A stretch of 25,506 bases of DNA from Botryococcus braunii (Eukaryota > Chlorophyta > Trebouxiophyceae). Positions 17,926 to 25,506 of this stretch are shown piece after piece. A program made the position numbers and the translations under genes. Position 1 is the stretch's first letter. Each line of letters starts with the position of its first letter. The notes below the pieces were generated by a model. The model was not told where the DNA came from, did not search any database, and saw only the letters and a program-made list of their open reading frames with translations. The stretch covers positions 1 through 25,506 of the forward strand of contig MVGU01001878.1 of NCBI GenBank assembly GCA_002005505.1. Direction: 5' to 3'.

Positions 17926-17932
17926 CCTAGGC
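17926..17932 (+). repeat. Target-site duplication of LINE fragment (left)
   Basis: CCTAGGC, also at 18733-18739. The uninterrupted left LTR has it once. Confidence 0.75.
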
Positions 17933-18649
17933 ATATTCTCTTTGTGGTCAACTTGGATCTTACGTATGGCTAGGTTTTGGAACAATATAGCGGCCATGAG
18001 ACCTGATTCATTACACTACAAGGTCCTCATGCATGACATTAGGTTGGCAATAGTAGAAGGCCGAGAAACGTTTTCGGGTACCCTTATGCAACAACTTAAG
18101 AAACTAGGATACTATATAGCTGACCATGTGCGGTTTGACAGAGCCTTGCAGATTGACATTTCACAGGTAAAGGATCTGTTAGACCGTAAAAGTGACATGA
18201 TATGGGATGACCTAGACATCTCCCCTCGCTCTTGTGCATCCCCAAGAGCCTTATTCTGCAGATACCAAAGGTGGTTCGCACGTCCGCCTCATGTACCACG
18301 GAGTAAGAGTGCGCTCAAACTCCACCTTCCTAATGGTACATTGCGGACCTTTATGCGATTTAGATTAGGGTGTCATGACCTTCCTATTGATAAAGGTAGA
18401 CAACAAGGCATCCCTCGAGACCAGAGGATTTGCACGAGGTGCTCCTTAGAGCTCGTTGGTGATGAACATCATCTGTTGTTCACTTGTCCGGCTGTACAAC
18501 ATGTACGGCAACAATTTATGCATCTTTTTCAACAAAGGAGTCGATCTGTACAGACGTTTATGTGGCAAGAAGACCTTGAAGGGGTTGCCAAATTTGTGAC
18601 TAGAGCACTGGAGAGCTACCTCACTCTCCCAGGTGCTGTGCGACCTTAG
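17933..18649 (+). pseudogene. LINE ORF2 C-terminal fragment
   Basis: About 238 residues, open from the insertion edge to TAG at 18647-18649. It contains the tail of a LINE reverse transcriptase polyprotein (LRMARFWNNIAAMRPDSLHYKV near the start). Toward the end there is a zinc-binding motif, ICTRCSLELVGDEHHLLFTC, in the C-X2-C...H-X4-C layout typical of the region downstream of LINE RT (zf-RVT-like). The RT core with its catalytic Asp pair is missing, so it is not functional. Assignment rests on the motif, the truncation and the inserted context. Confidence 0.75.
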
Positions 18650-18732
18650 TTGGCTAGATATGGGTAATTCATTGTACTGCCGTCCTCTTCAGCCCTAGTG
18701 GCTGGTCTTTGGATGTAATCTTCCTTTCCTTT
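17933..18732 (+). mobile_element. 5'-truncated non-LTR (LINE) retrotransposon
   Basis: The left LTR of Copia-1 shows the empty site, which dates this 800-bp insert after Copia-1. An ORF is open from the very first base, as expected for 5' truncation. The 3' end is a short TTTCC repeat rather than poly(A). Flanking CCTAGGC is a plausible short target duplication. Confidence 0.85.
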
Positions 18733-18739
18733 CCTAGGC
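18733..18739 (+). repeat. Target-site duplication of LINE fragment (right)
   Basis: CCTAGGC, matching 17926-17932. Confidence 0.75.
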
Positions 18740-18855
18740 CAATCGGCCTTACCTGCAAGCACGAGCGGAGCGAGTGATCAGTTGCTTTAGTTGGCTGGGC
18801 CATTCTTATGGCGGCCTTGCGCCAGACGAAACACACTTGCTGTCTTCACACATGT

Positions 18856-18860
18856 ATCAG
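18856..18860 (+). repeat. Target-site duplication of solo LTR (left)
   Basis: ATCAG, matching 19934-19938. The empty site is seen in Copia-1's left LTR. Confidence 0.9.
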
Positions 18861-19039
18861 TGTTGTGATAATCTAATTGCAGATGAGACCCTAATTGTCA
18901 TTATCCAATAAATTGACATGTGACTTTGGGGACAAGGATCATTGAACAAAGTATCTAGGCCATGCCGACCTCATCTGCCACGTGGTTTGTACTTACTGAG
19001 CAATGCGAGATACGTATCTGCTGTTTATTTGTAATCTTC

Positions 19040-19090
19040 AAGAGTGTCTATGTACTCTTTAAGAGTGTCTATGTACTCTTTAAGAGTGTC
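19040..19090 (+). repeat. 21-bp tandem repeat, each unit palindromic
   Basis: Two full and one partial copies of AAGAGTGTCTATGTACTCTT plus T. Each unit has the inverted arms AAGAGT/ACTCTT. It lies upstream of the TATA-like site, so it could be an LTR enhancer. Confidence 0.85.
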
Positions 19091-19570
19091 TGCGGGTGCT
19101 CAGACAGTTTCTAAGGCATTCCATGCGTGAATACTTGAATAGAAGCTGTTTGGACGCTGATCTTGGTGTTCTCTCATGAACTCCAGTATGACCTTATCAT
19201 TTGTCTAGTCTTATGATGAAATGCTGAGGCCTGGAATTGACTAAGCACTTAGATCTTGGCAATTCATAAGCCTCAATGTGTTGTGCCACTTCTGGAAGTC
19301 AACTAGCACCTCCAGGAGATAGAAATATGAGTGGGCAAACCCAAGGGGTAACCGAAAGGTTGACCGTATGCATTCACGGTCCTTTCCCCTTGATTAGCCA
19401 TTTAGTAGCCAGCACCGACGATCGTGACTAGAAACATGAGTGTTCTGGTCCGAATCAGGACCCGGATGTTCGGACTTACAAATTTGAACACGAAGTCCGG
19501 TGTATTGTACACCATGTACAAGGTAGACGTACTTGGGCTGACTCGGGTACGGCTACGTAGCTTGTCATGG

Positions 19571-19578
19571 TATTTAAG
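19571..19578 (+). promoter_or_regulatory. TATA-like site of solo LTR
   Basis: TATTTAAG, 31 bp upstream of the first 96-bp repeat, so the repeat would start at about the transcription start. Confidence 0.5.
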
Positions 19579-19601
19579 AGGGCCAGTCTCTTGAAGTCAA
19601 C

Positions 19602-19697
19602 AGTTCGTTGGCTTTCTATATGACCACGGCTCACGTCTTGTTGTTATGTGCCTTCAATAAGGCTTGTTTGAAGTCCTGGTGTCGGTGCGCATGCAGG
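19602..19697 (+). repeat. 96-bp direct repeat in solo LTR, upstream copy
   Basis: Identical to 19763-19858, offset 161. Ends GCATGCAG followed by GTAATC (splice-donor-like). Contains CAATAAGG, a possible poly(A) signal. Confidence 0.95.
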
Positions 19698-19762
19698 TAA
19701 TCACCTTCATTATAGCTTGCTTAGCTATAGGCTACAATTACAAGAGACACACATTGTAACAA

Positions 19763-19858
19763 AGTTCGTTGGCTTTCTATATGACCACGGCTCACGTCTT
19801 GTTGTTATGTGCCTTCAATAAGGCTTGTTTGAAGTCCTGGTGTCGGTGCGCATGCAGG
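19763..19858 (+). repeat. 96-bp direct repeat in solo LTR, downstream copy
   Basis: Identical to 19602-19697. Ends GCATGCAGG followed by CATTATCC, with no donor. Confidence 0.95.
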
Positions 19859-19933
19859 CATTATCCTTACTGACGATGGTGTTCGGTCAGCAAGGTTTGA
19901 AGTAATTGTTTATTTCATGTTGTTTTATCTACA

Positions 19934-19938
19934 ATCAG
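19934..19938 (+). repeat. Target-site duplication of solo LTR (right)
   Basis: ATCAG, matching 18856-18860. Confidence 0.9.
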
Positions 19939-20210
19939 TCATTGATAGTGCTAGGCAAGTGACATTCGACTCCACTGCTTGCTTCTCAAATACCAGCGTT
20001 GCAAGATCACGCGTTGATCTGGCAACCACGTGCAAATACCGTACGACACTATTTATAACATGAGCTTGTGTTTAACCACACTTCTCTGTGATGAATAGTT
20101 ATATTCGTCTCATGTATGCCTTTGTTCATGCCATTCTTTATCAATTCATTTTACGAGTTCACGTTTGTTCAAGAGGAAGGCAGTCTCACTACGTCTCATA
20201 AAATGTAACA

Positions 20211-21324
20211 GTTATGCCTTTTGGTCCAAATTTTACAAATGCTCCTGCAACCTTTCAATCTGTCATGACACTATCTTGGCTCCCTTTTTGGATAGATTTG
20301 TGTTGGTTTATCTTGATGACATCCTGATATACTCTAAATCTGTTGAAGAACACATGGAGCACCTAAGAACTATCTTGTCAGTGCTTAAGGAACATAAATT
20401 CTATTGTAAAAGGTCTAAAGTGAGTTTGTTTCTAAGCATGTGGAATACTTGGGACACTTGTTGACTCCTCAAGGGATTATGGTGGATCCGAGGAAGGTTG
20501 CAGCCATCCGGGACTGGCCCACTCCTTTGAATGTGTCACAGTTGAGAGGTTTCCTAGGCTTGACACAATACTATGACACATTCATGGATCACTTTGCAGA
20601 TGGTGCATTTCCTCGTACTGAATTGCTTAAAAAGGATGTGCTTTGGACTTGGGAGGGACCTCAAATCCAAGCCTTTATTGCATTGAAGGATCTTGTCTCT
20701 TCTCCTCCTTGTTTGTTAATGCCTGATTTAGACAAACCTTTTGTTGTGCATGTAGATGCCTCAGGTTTTGCTGTGGGTGCTGTTTTGCAGCAGGATCATG
20801 GACAGGGACTGCAGCCCGTTGCCTTCGAGTCCAGGAAACTCCAGCCCCCCGAGAGAAAATTGGCTCCTTATGATAGAGAGTTACTTGCTCTGGTGCATGC
20901 TTTGTTGAAAAGGAAGCATTTGTTGTTAGGTGCTAAATTTACTGTACACACTGACCAACAAGCACTTAAGTATTTGTTGACTGCTCCTGTTAGGACTAGT
21001 AGACAGGAAAGGTGGCTCACTGAGATCATGAGATTCATGCCTGACATAAAATATGTTAAAGGAACTGATAATGTTGTAGCAGATGCTTTGTCTAGACGTG
21101 TTGACCTTGCAGTGATGCATGTCTCCACACAAGAGATTGCCTTGCTTTGTGCTTCTGATCCCACACTTGTTAAACTTGTGGAAGAAGGTATTTTGGTATT
21201 GAGAGACTCTGTACCTTATTCTGTGCAGTCAGGTAAAGTGTATGTGCCTGAAGAGAGAGAAGGTGTTGAGAGAGTGTCATGCCACACCATTTACTGGCCA
21301 TCTTGGAATTACCAAGATGTATGA
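20211..21324 (+). pseudogene. Gypsy-1 RT C-terminal part and RNase H
   Basis: RT resumes after Copia-1 (its first five bases are the GTTAT duplication). VMPFG...TNAPATFQ is read in one frame. The catalytic YLDD (20309-20320) is read after a frame change near 20265, and a second change near 20435 leads into the 20440 frame. That frame carries the thumb/connection (KVAAIRDWPTPLNVSQLRGFLGL) and RNase H (VHVDASGFAVGAVL, YDRELLALVHAL, VHTDQQALKYL, TDNVVADALSR) with the catalytic Asp/Glu residues still present. A further frame change near 21283 ends it at the start of integrase. It is decayed but easily recognised. Confidence 0.9.
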
Positions 21325-22256
21325 GCTAGTGTGTAGGGAATTTTGGTGGCCACGTCTCAGCTCATCAGTCAGGGATTTCTGAAGATCATGTGATGCCTGC
21401 CAGCGCAATTAAGGGACTGGAGCTGTACCTTATGGCTTGCTTCAGCCACTTCCCATTCCGGATAGACCGTGGCAGAGCGTTTCCCTTGATTTAGTAACGG
21501 ATTTACCTGTTTGCTGTGGTTTTGATTCTATTGTGGTTTTTGTTGATAGGTTTTCTAAGTTGTGTGTCTTGGCTGCATGCACTAAAACTATCACTGCACC
21601 CCAACTTGCACAGTTGTTCATTGATAAGGTCGTTGTTAGGTTTGGTATGCCTACATCCATTGTTAGTGATAGGGATCCTAGATTTACTAGTCACTTCTGG
21701 AGGGCCTTTGTTAAGTTGTTAGGTACTGACCTTGCTATGTCTATTGCCTACCACCCTCAGACTGACGGGCAGACAGAGAGGATGAATAGGACAGTGGAAG
21801 ACATGCTACGAGGGTTTGTGGGTCCGAGACAAAATGATTGGTGCAAGTATCTCAGCATGGTAGAGTTCGCCTACAACAACTCTCTCCAGGCTTCAACACT
21901 GCACACACCCTTCTTCTTGAACCACGGGCGCCATCCCCTCATCCCCTTGTCTTCTGCTGTTTCTTCACGTTCTGCAAATCCTGCTGTTTCTGAGTGGGTC
22001 GAGGGGCTGCAGACTGCCTTAAAAAGTGCCAAGTCTAACCTTGCCTCTGCACAGCAACGACAGAAGTCTTATGCAGATAAGAAACGACGAGACCACCCTT
22101 TCAAGGTGGGGGACCAGGTGTTGCTGGCTGCCAGGAAAAACCAGCTACCACCTGGGCTCTCGTCAAATTTATCAGCTAAGTATTTCGGTCCCTTCTCTAT
22201 TGCTGCAGCAGTTGGTACTTGAGCTTTCAGACTTATCTTGCCTGAGAGTTGCCTGA
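21325..22256 (+). pseudogene. Gypsy-1 integrase
   Basis: The zinc-domain part (REFWWPRL, then CDACQ around 21390-21405) contains in-frame stops. From 21437 a clean frame carries the catalytic core: D in SLDLVTDLP, D in VSDRDPRFTS and E in TERMNRTVEDML, then KVGDQVLLAARK and the FGPFSIA start of the GPY/F-like module. The frame closes at TGA (22220-22222). The rest of the module (HPVFHVSQLKPY) is in the next frame from about 22257. Sequence similarity to the Gypsy-2 integrase is clear, but they are different families. Confidence 0.88.
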
Positions 22257-22529
22257 GTGAACATTCATCCTGTGTTTCATGTTTCCCAGTTGAAGCCTTA
22301 TGTATCTTCAACTTCACCTGTGACTGTTACTTCACCTCCTCCTTTGTATGCAGACAAGCGTGGCGGCATTTATGAAGTAGAGGCCATCCTAGCTAAGAAG
22401 AAAGTTGGAAAGTCTTGGCAGTACTTGGTCAAGTGGAAAGGCTACGATGAGACTGAGAATACTTGGGAGCCTCTTGCCCATGTTCGCCATCTGGCAGATG
22501 ACGTGGCAGCTGCACCCGTCCTTTCTTAA
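22257..22529 (+). pseudogene. Gypsy-1 integrase tail and chromodomain
   Basis: About 90 residues: HPVFHVSQLKPY, a Ser/Thr/Pro linker, then a chromodomain with IYEVEAILAKKK and YLVKWKGYDETENTWEP carrying the aromatic cage positions, and the end helix (VRHLADDVAAA). TAA at 22527-22529. It has no start of its own and was the polyprotein C-terminus. The domain itself looks intact. Confidence 0.9.
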
Positions 22530-22531
22530 GT

Positions 22532-22596
22532 CCCACTTGCGGGCATCCCTTGCTAAGCCACTTGCGGCTTGAGACTTTTCCAGCCACTTGCGGCTG
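22532..22596 (+). repeat. Three small hairpins sharing one loop, in Gypsy-1 3' UTR
   Basis: CCC-ACTTGC-GGG (22532-22543), AAGCC-ACTTGC-GGCTT (22555-22570) and CAGCC-ACTTGC-GGCTG (22581-22596). The loops are identical while the stems change in a paired way. The first starts two bases after the pol stop codon. Confidence 0.7.
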
Positions 22597-23288
22597 ATGA
22601 CCCTTGGACTTCAACACCAGCCAGCTTGGATCTGGGAGGGAGGGAGGGTGGAAGGGTCCGGGAGGGAAAGGGATCATGAATTGGGACTTGCCTGCATGTC
22701 TCTTATTTATATGTTTTGCATGGGTTATGTTTCCTTTACCACGGCTCCATTTTGTGATGCACTTGCTGTTGCAGTGTATTTGCAAATTGTAGTTCCGTGT
22801 CTGCATGACTTGCTTTGGTATCTTACCCATGAGATACACCGTGTGGCAGTTAGTTGTGTATAGCTTGCTGCTCTAGACGATATGCCTTATGCCTGTGCTG
22901 GAAAGCCACCTCAAGCGAAGGTTACACTGCGAGGCAGGGTAACTGGACCTAAGGTTTGGACAAGTGCTAGTCTGAGGGCTCTGAGGAGTCTGACGCTCAA
23001 CATAATTGTTTCATCACTGGTGTGAGTGCTGTCTAGAGAGTTCGTCCCCTAAGTTAGAGGATCCGCCTTGCAGACGATAGTCCTTAGAATGTTAAGGTAT
23101 TCGGGCATTGAGCAGATGAGTCCCTCGTCTGTGTCGTGCTAACTTGCTTTGTGGACTTAATCCTCTTACTTGCTGGTTTAGTAACTATAGGAGGTGTGAT
23201 TATCTACAGTTACAGTAAGCAGGGTTCGTGATACCCCTGTCTTACGTTTGTGGCCCATCGCCATAAACACCATTTCATAGCTTATGCC
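22597..23288 (+). other. Gypsy-1 3' untranslated region
   Basis: No domain seen. Short frames near 22588-22863 look like chance. It contains four closely spaced GGG runs (22634-22648) that could form a G-quadruplex. Confidence 0.6.
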
Positions 23289-23299
23289 AAGGGGGAGGG
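23289..23299 (+). other. Gypsy-1 polypurine tract
   Basis: AAGGGGGAGGG, two bases before the 3' LTR. Confidence 0.88.
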
Positions 23300-23301
23300 C
23301 A

Positions 23302-23477
23302 TGTAGCATTTCCTAGGGTATAATGCTCTAGTGGTCCTTGGCATTGCTCTATGACTTGCCTTGTGATCTAGATTCGCGGTACAACCTCGCTCAGGTAGTT
23401 CGCTCGGTTGCCCGACTACGCATCAGTAGCAGTACAATATAATTCAATCCACCCTGGGTTTAAGAGTGGACCTGCGA
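23302..23477 (+). repeat. Gypsy-1 3' LTR, truncated
   Basis: Matches 2761-2936 with five transitions, then departs after CTGCGA into an unrelated T/C-rich run. About 82 bp of the LTR's end are missing. Confidence 0.92.
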
Positions 23478-24903
23478 TAATTTTCTTTCCTTTCCTTTCC
23501 CTTCCCACGTACATACATATGCCCGGTATCCCACGTGCATACATACGCCCCGTACCCTAGGCAGCTAATCATCAACATTCGCCCCGTTCTTTACTCCCCT
23601 TCGGCACGTGCACGGATCCGCTCGCCAGCCCCACCCTACTTCCACTCCTCGCGGCTCGTGGACCTCCCAGTCCACGCAGACCGCTGACCAGGAGCTCTGT
23701 CCGGTGCAGGTGTGGACCCCTTCAACTTTTCTGTCGCTCATGTCCAGTGGTTAATGTACCGAGGAAGCCTGTCTTTCCTGCCTGCCCCGGATGTTGGCGG
23801 TGGTCAACCTGTCTACCGAAGCCACAGTTCACCTCCGAATAGCGCGCCTTTCCATCCTATTTTTCATGCTATTCAGTTCTTTGCTATCGTATGTGGCATG
23901 CGTGTTCTCTCCGGAGAACACGATTGGGAGTCATCTGGGTACTTTAGGGTTCGCCATGGGGAGGATCTGCCGCTACACAGTCAACTCAACGAAAACTCTG
24001 GCCCAATATTTGCGGTGCATACGTCTTTTGTATTTATTTAGTTTTCACCCTGTCGAACATAACAGTTATTGTGGCCCATACATATTGCCAAAAGCTCCTT
24101 TGACTGACCACTTAAATACCCATGAATGCATACAGAGGGTATTGCCAAGACACACAAACACGCTATTGACTTGCATCCACTTACACGGGATTCTGGTTCA
24201 GATACTGATCACATCTGCAATCAGAATTCCCACCCAAACCTATAGACACAGGTACGGTGCAGACCCCCTAGGCATGTTCCAATAACAGCTCTCACTATTT
24301 TAAACGTGTACTCACTCATATCCGAGTGTAAGCATCCCCTGTTAGGTAATAAAACCTTCACTTCTATACCACGTCCCTGTTTCCGTGTACATCCACAGGT
24401 TGCTGGGGATGCTGTGGATCTATCCGGATGACGGGGTCGCCGCACCAACCAGGAACTAATTGTATGCACATTGGTCTGTCTGTGATTTCTTCAAGGGCGT
24501 GGTTATGCTGGGTGGAGGCAGGCCCTTCGGTAGGTATGGGGGCATGGGGAGTATTGGTGGTGTTACGTATTGGGTGGTATGCCACTTACTTTTTAAGTCA
24601 TCGGCCCCCCAGGCCCGCGATGCTTGAACACTGCGTCCACATAGTGCACTTGAGTAGCACCCACACTCTGAATTCGCCACCCCCTGGGGGGCGCACCTCC
24701 GGCCCACCCCAACTTCGGGCCTGCTGGTGCCGGCACATCATTTTCCATTAATGGGGAGTTTGTGCACCGCAGGCAGCTACTCTCTGACACAACCTCTCCC
24801 TGACATCACAGGGTTCTGGGGTGCACGGCTACGCTCCGAGAGGCATCCACAACGACGGGCCCGCACAGCTGGGACCGCCGGGCGGGGGCAAAGGGCGGGG
24901 CAG

Positions 24904-24945
24904 TGATACGACAAAGCCGGTAACTGATACGACAACGCTGCTAAC
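24904..24945. repeat. 21-bp tandem pair
   Basis: TGATACGACAA...GTAAC and TGATACGACAA...CTAAC, three mismatches in 21. Confidence 0.8.
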
Positions 24946-25017
24946 TGTAAGACACTGATTTTTTCTTATTGAGACGCATACACACACCCCAAAGACCTCA
25001 TTTCCACACCCAGGATG

Positions 25018-25444
25018 TAGAGCTATGGGGTTCCTGGGGGGGGGGGGGATGGGGGAATATAGGGACTGCAGTGTCTCCACGCACTCCGTCGGGGGACCGG
25101 CGCGGAGGGGTTTGGGGCCACAGTCACCCACTTTTTACGTAAGTCCCACAACTAGGACCAAATTTGGGGGAGAAAAGGGGGGGGGATGCGACAGCGATCT
25201 TAATGGACACTAGGGTGCCAGCGCGGTCGGTGGGCATGGCAGCCACTGAATTTAAGCCAGCAATTCAGCTATTGTATAGGCCCCAGAATATAGAGTATGG
25301 GGTTTGTTGGGGAGGAGAGGGGGGGGGGGGCACTACAGGCAACTGTGTTTCCGGACGTCCCGCCGGGGGTATCGACACTCCGGGGGTTTGGGGCCACTGT
25401 CAGCCACTTTCTTTCTTTTGGTACTTATAACCACCACACTAGGA
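25018..25444. repeat. Two diverged ~145-bp copies, G-rich
   Basis: Copies at 25018-25158 and 25291-25444 share in order TAGAG-TATGGGG, a long G run (13 and 12 Gs), a CCG-rich part, TTTGGGGCCAC, CCACTTT and CACTAGGA-like ends. The spacing is about 275 bp. Confidence 0.6.
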
Positions 25445-25506
25445 GCCCTTAGAGTTTTTTTTTGGACTAGTGTTCGGGGCAGGGACGGCAGGGGAGTTTG
25501 GGGTAC

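Larger units (their letters stand above)
18861..19933 (+). mobile_element. Solo LTR of an unidentified retrotransposon
   Basis: A 1,073-bp non-coding insert with TG...CA ends (TGTTGTGATAA...TTATCTACA) and a perfect 5-bp duplication. No ORF of note. The TATA-like TATTTAAG at 19571 gives plus orientation. It contains a 21-bp tandem repeat and an internal 96-bp direct duplication. The missing internal region and other LTR suggest LTR-LTR recombination. Its parent is unknown. Confidence 0.85.
11524..20210 (-). mobile_element. Copia-1: Ty1/copia element, minus strand
   Basis: LTRs of 749 bp (left, 3') and 763 bp net (right, 5', once its two inserts are removed) flank one gag-pol frame with protease, integrase, RT and RNase H in copia order. 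GTTAT flanks both sides. Inside the right LTR are a LINE fragment and a solo LTR. My hand count gives about 15 substitutions plus one 14-bp indel between the LTRs, near 2%, so it is older than Gypsy-2. Coding damage is two nonsense codons (17471-17469, 15878-15876) and one frameshift (near 12807). Confidence 0.94.
17563..20210 (-). repeat. Copia-1 5' LTR (right), interrupted twice
   Basis: Net 763 bp after removing the LINE insert (807 bp with duplication) and the solo LTR (1,078 bp with duplication). It matches 11524-12272 and has a 14-bp extra segment around 19995-20008. Confidence 0.92.
2761..23477 (+). mobile_element. Gypsy-1: old Ty3/gypsy chromodomain element, split by two insertions
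   Basis: LTRs at 2761-3018 and 23302-23477 bracket a primer site, truncated gag, aspartic protease, RT, RNase H, integrase, chromodomain and polypurine tract, in Ty3/gypsy order. Gypsy-2 (5150-11397) and Copia-1 (11524-20210) interrupt RT. Removing each insert with one copy of its 5-bp duplication leaves the RT reading frame continuous across both sites. The 3' LTR lacks its last ~82 bp, so the element's own target duplication cannot be checked. The shared 176 bp of the LTRs differ at five positions, about 2.8%. Confidence 0.93.
23478..25506. other. Non-coding flank, no gene recognised
   Basis: It begins with a T/C tract (23481-23503), then a 26-bp imperfect tandem pair (23504-23529, 23530-23555). 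Frames at 23712-24041 and 23791-24285 show no motif. From about 24480 it is G/C-rich with long G runs. A 21-bp pair lies at 24904-24945 and a diverged larger pair at 25018-25158 and 25291-25444. No LTR end, primer site or RNA gene seen. Confidence 0.4.

Noticed and set aside
23712..24285. Overlapping 109- and 164-codon frames to the right of Gypsy-1
   Set aside because: No motif, no start context, and they overlap in different frames.

Overview
The window is a stack of LTR retrotransposons from a eukaryotic, most likely plant-lineage, genome. No host gene is recognisable. The plant hint is a 17-base minus-strand primer site (1195-1211) that matches, from memory, the anticodon arm of plant initiator tRNA-Met rather than the animal version. 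A non-flowering streptophyte (moss, charophyte or similar) would fit, but the sequence does not settle this.

Layout. Bases 1-2760 hold part of a minus-strand LTR element: an orphan 165-codon ORF, its primer-binding site, and an LTR whose far end is not resolved. From 2761 to 23477 lies an old plus-strand Ty3/gypsy chromodomain element (here Gypsy-1), with a 258-bp 5' LTR and a truncated 3' LTR. Two elements have landed 121 bp apart in its reverse transcriptase. The first is Gypsy-2 (5150-11397), a young Ty3/gypsy chromodomain element flanked by the 5-bp duplication GCATG. The second is Copia-1 (11524-20210, minus strand), flanked by GTTAT. Copia-1's right-hand (5') LTR was hit twice more: by a 5'-truncated LINE (17933-18732, shared CCTAGGC) and by a 1,073-bp solo LTR (18861-19933, flanked by ATCAG). 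Bases 23478-25506 are non-coding sequence that becomes G-rich, with diverged tandem repeats.

Each transposon carries the usual set of parts in order: capsid/nucleocapsid, aspartic protease, reverse transcriptase, RNase H and integrase. Integrase comes before RT in Copia-1 and after RNase H in the gypsy elements, where it ends in a chromodomain. All are damaged. Gypsy-1 has a truncated gag, stops, several frameshifts and two insertions. Copia-1 has two nonsense codons and one frameshift. Gypsy-2 has LTRs identical except for CT-repeat length, yet three frame breaks and a short in-frame RT deletion.

The most unusual observation is that three different LTRs (at 1212, in Copia-1, and the solo LTR) each contain an internal 96-144 bp direct duplication. 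In each, the transcriptionally upstream copy ends in a CAG/GTAA splice-donor-like junction and the downstream copy does not. In addition, Gypsy-2 has a partial copy of its own LTR plus primer-binding site exactly at the gag/pol border, ending in a pyrimidine tract and AG that look like a splice acceptor. The two minus-strand elements also share a half-tRNA type primer site that can fold against the adjoining LTR end.
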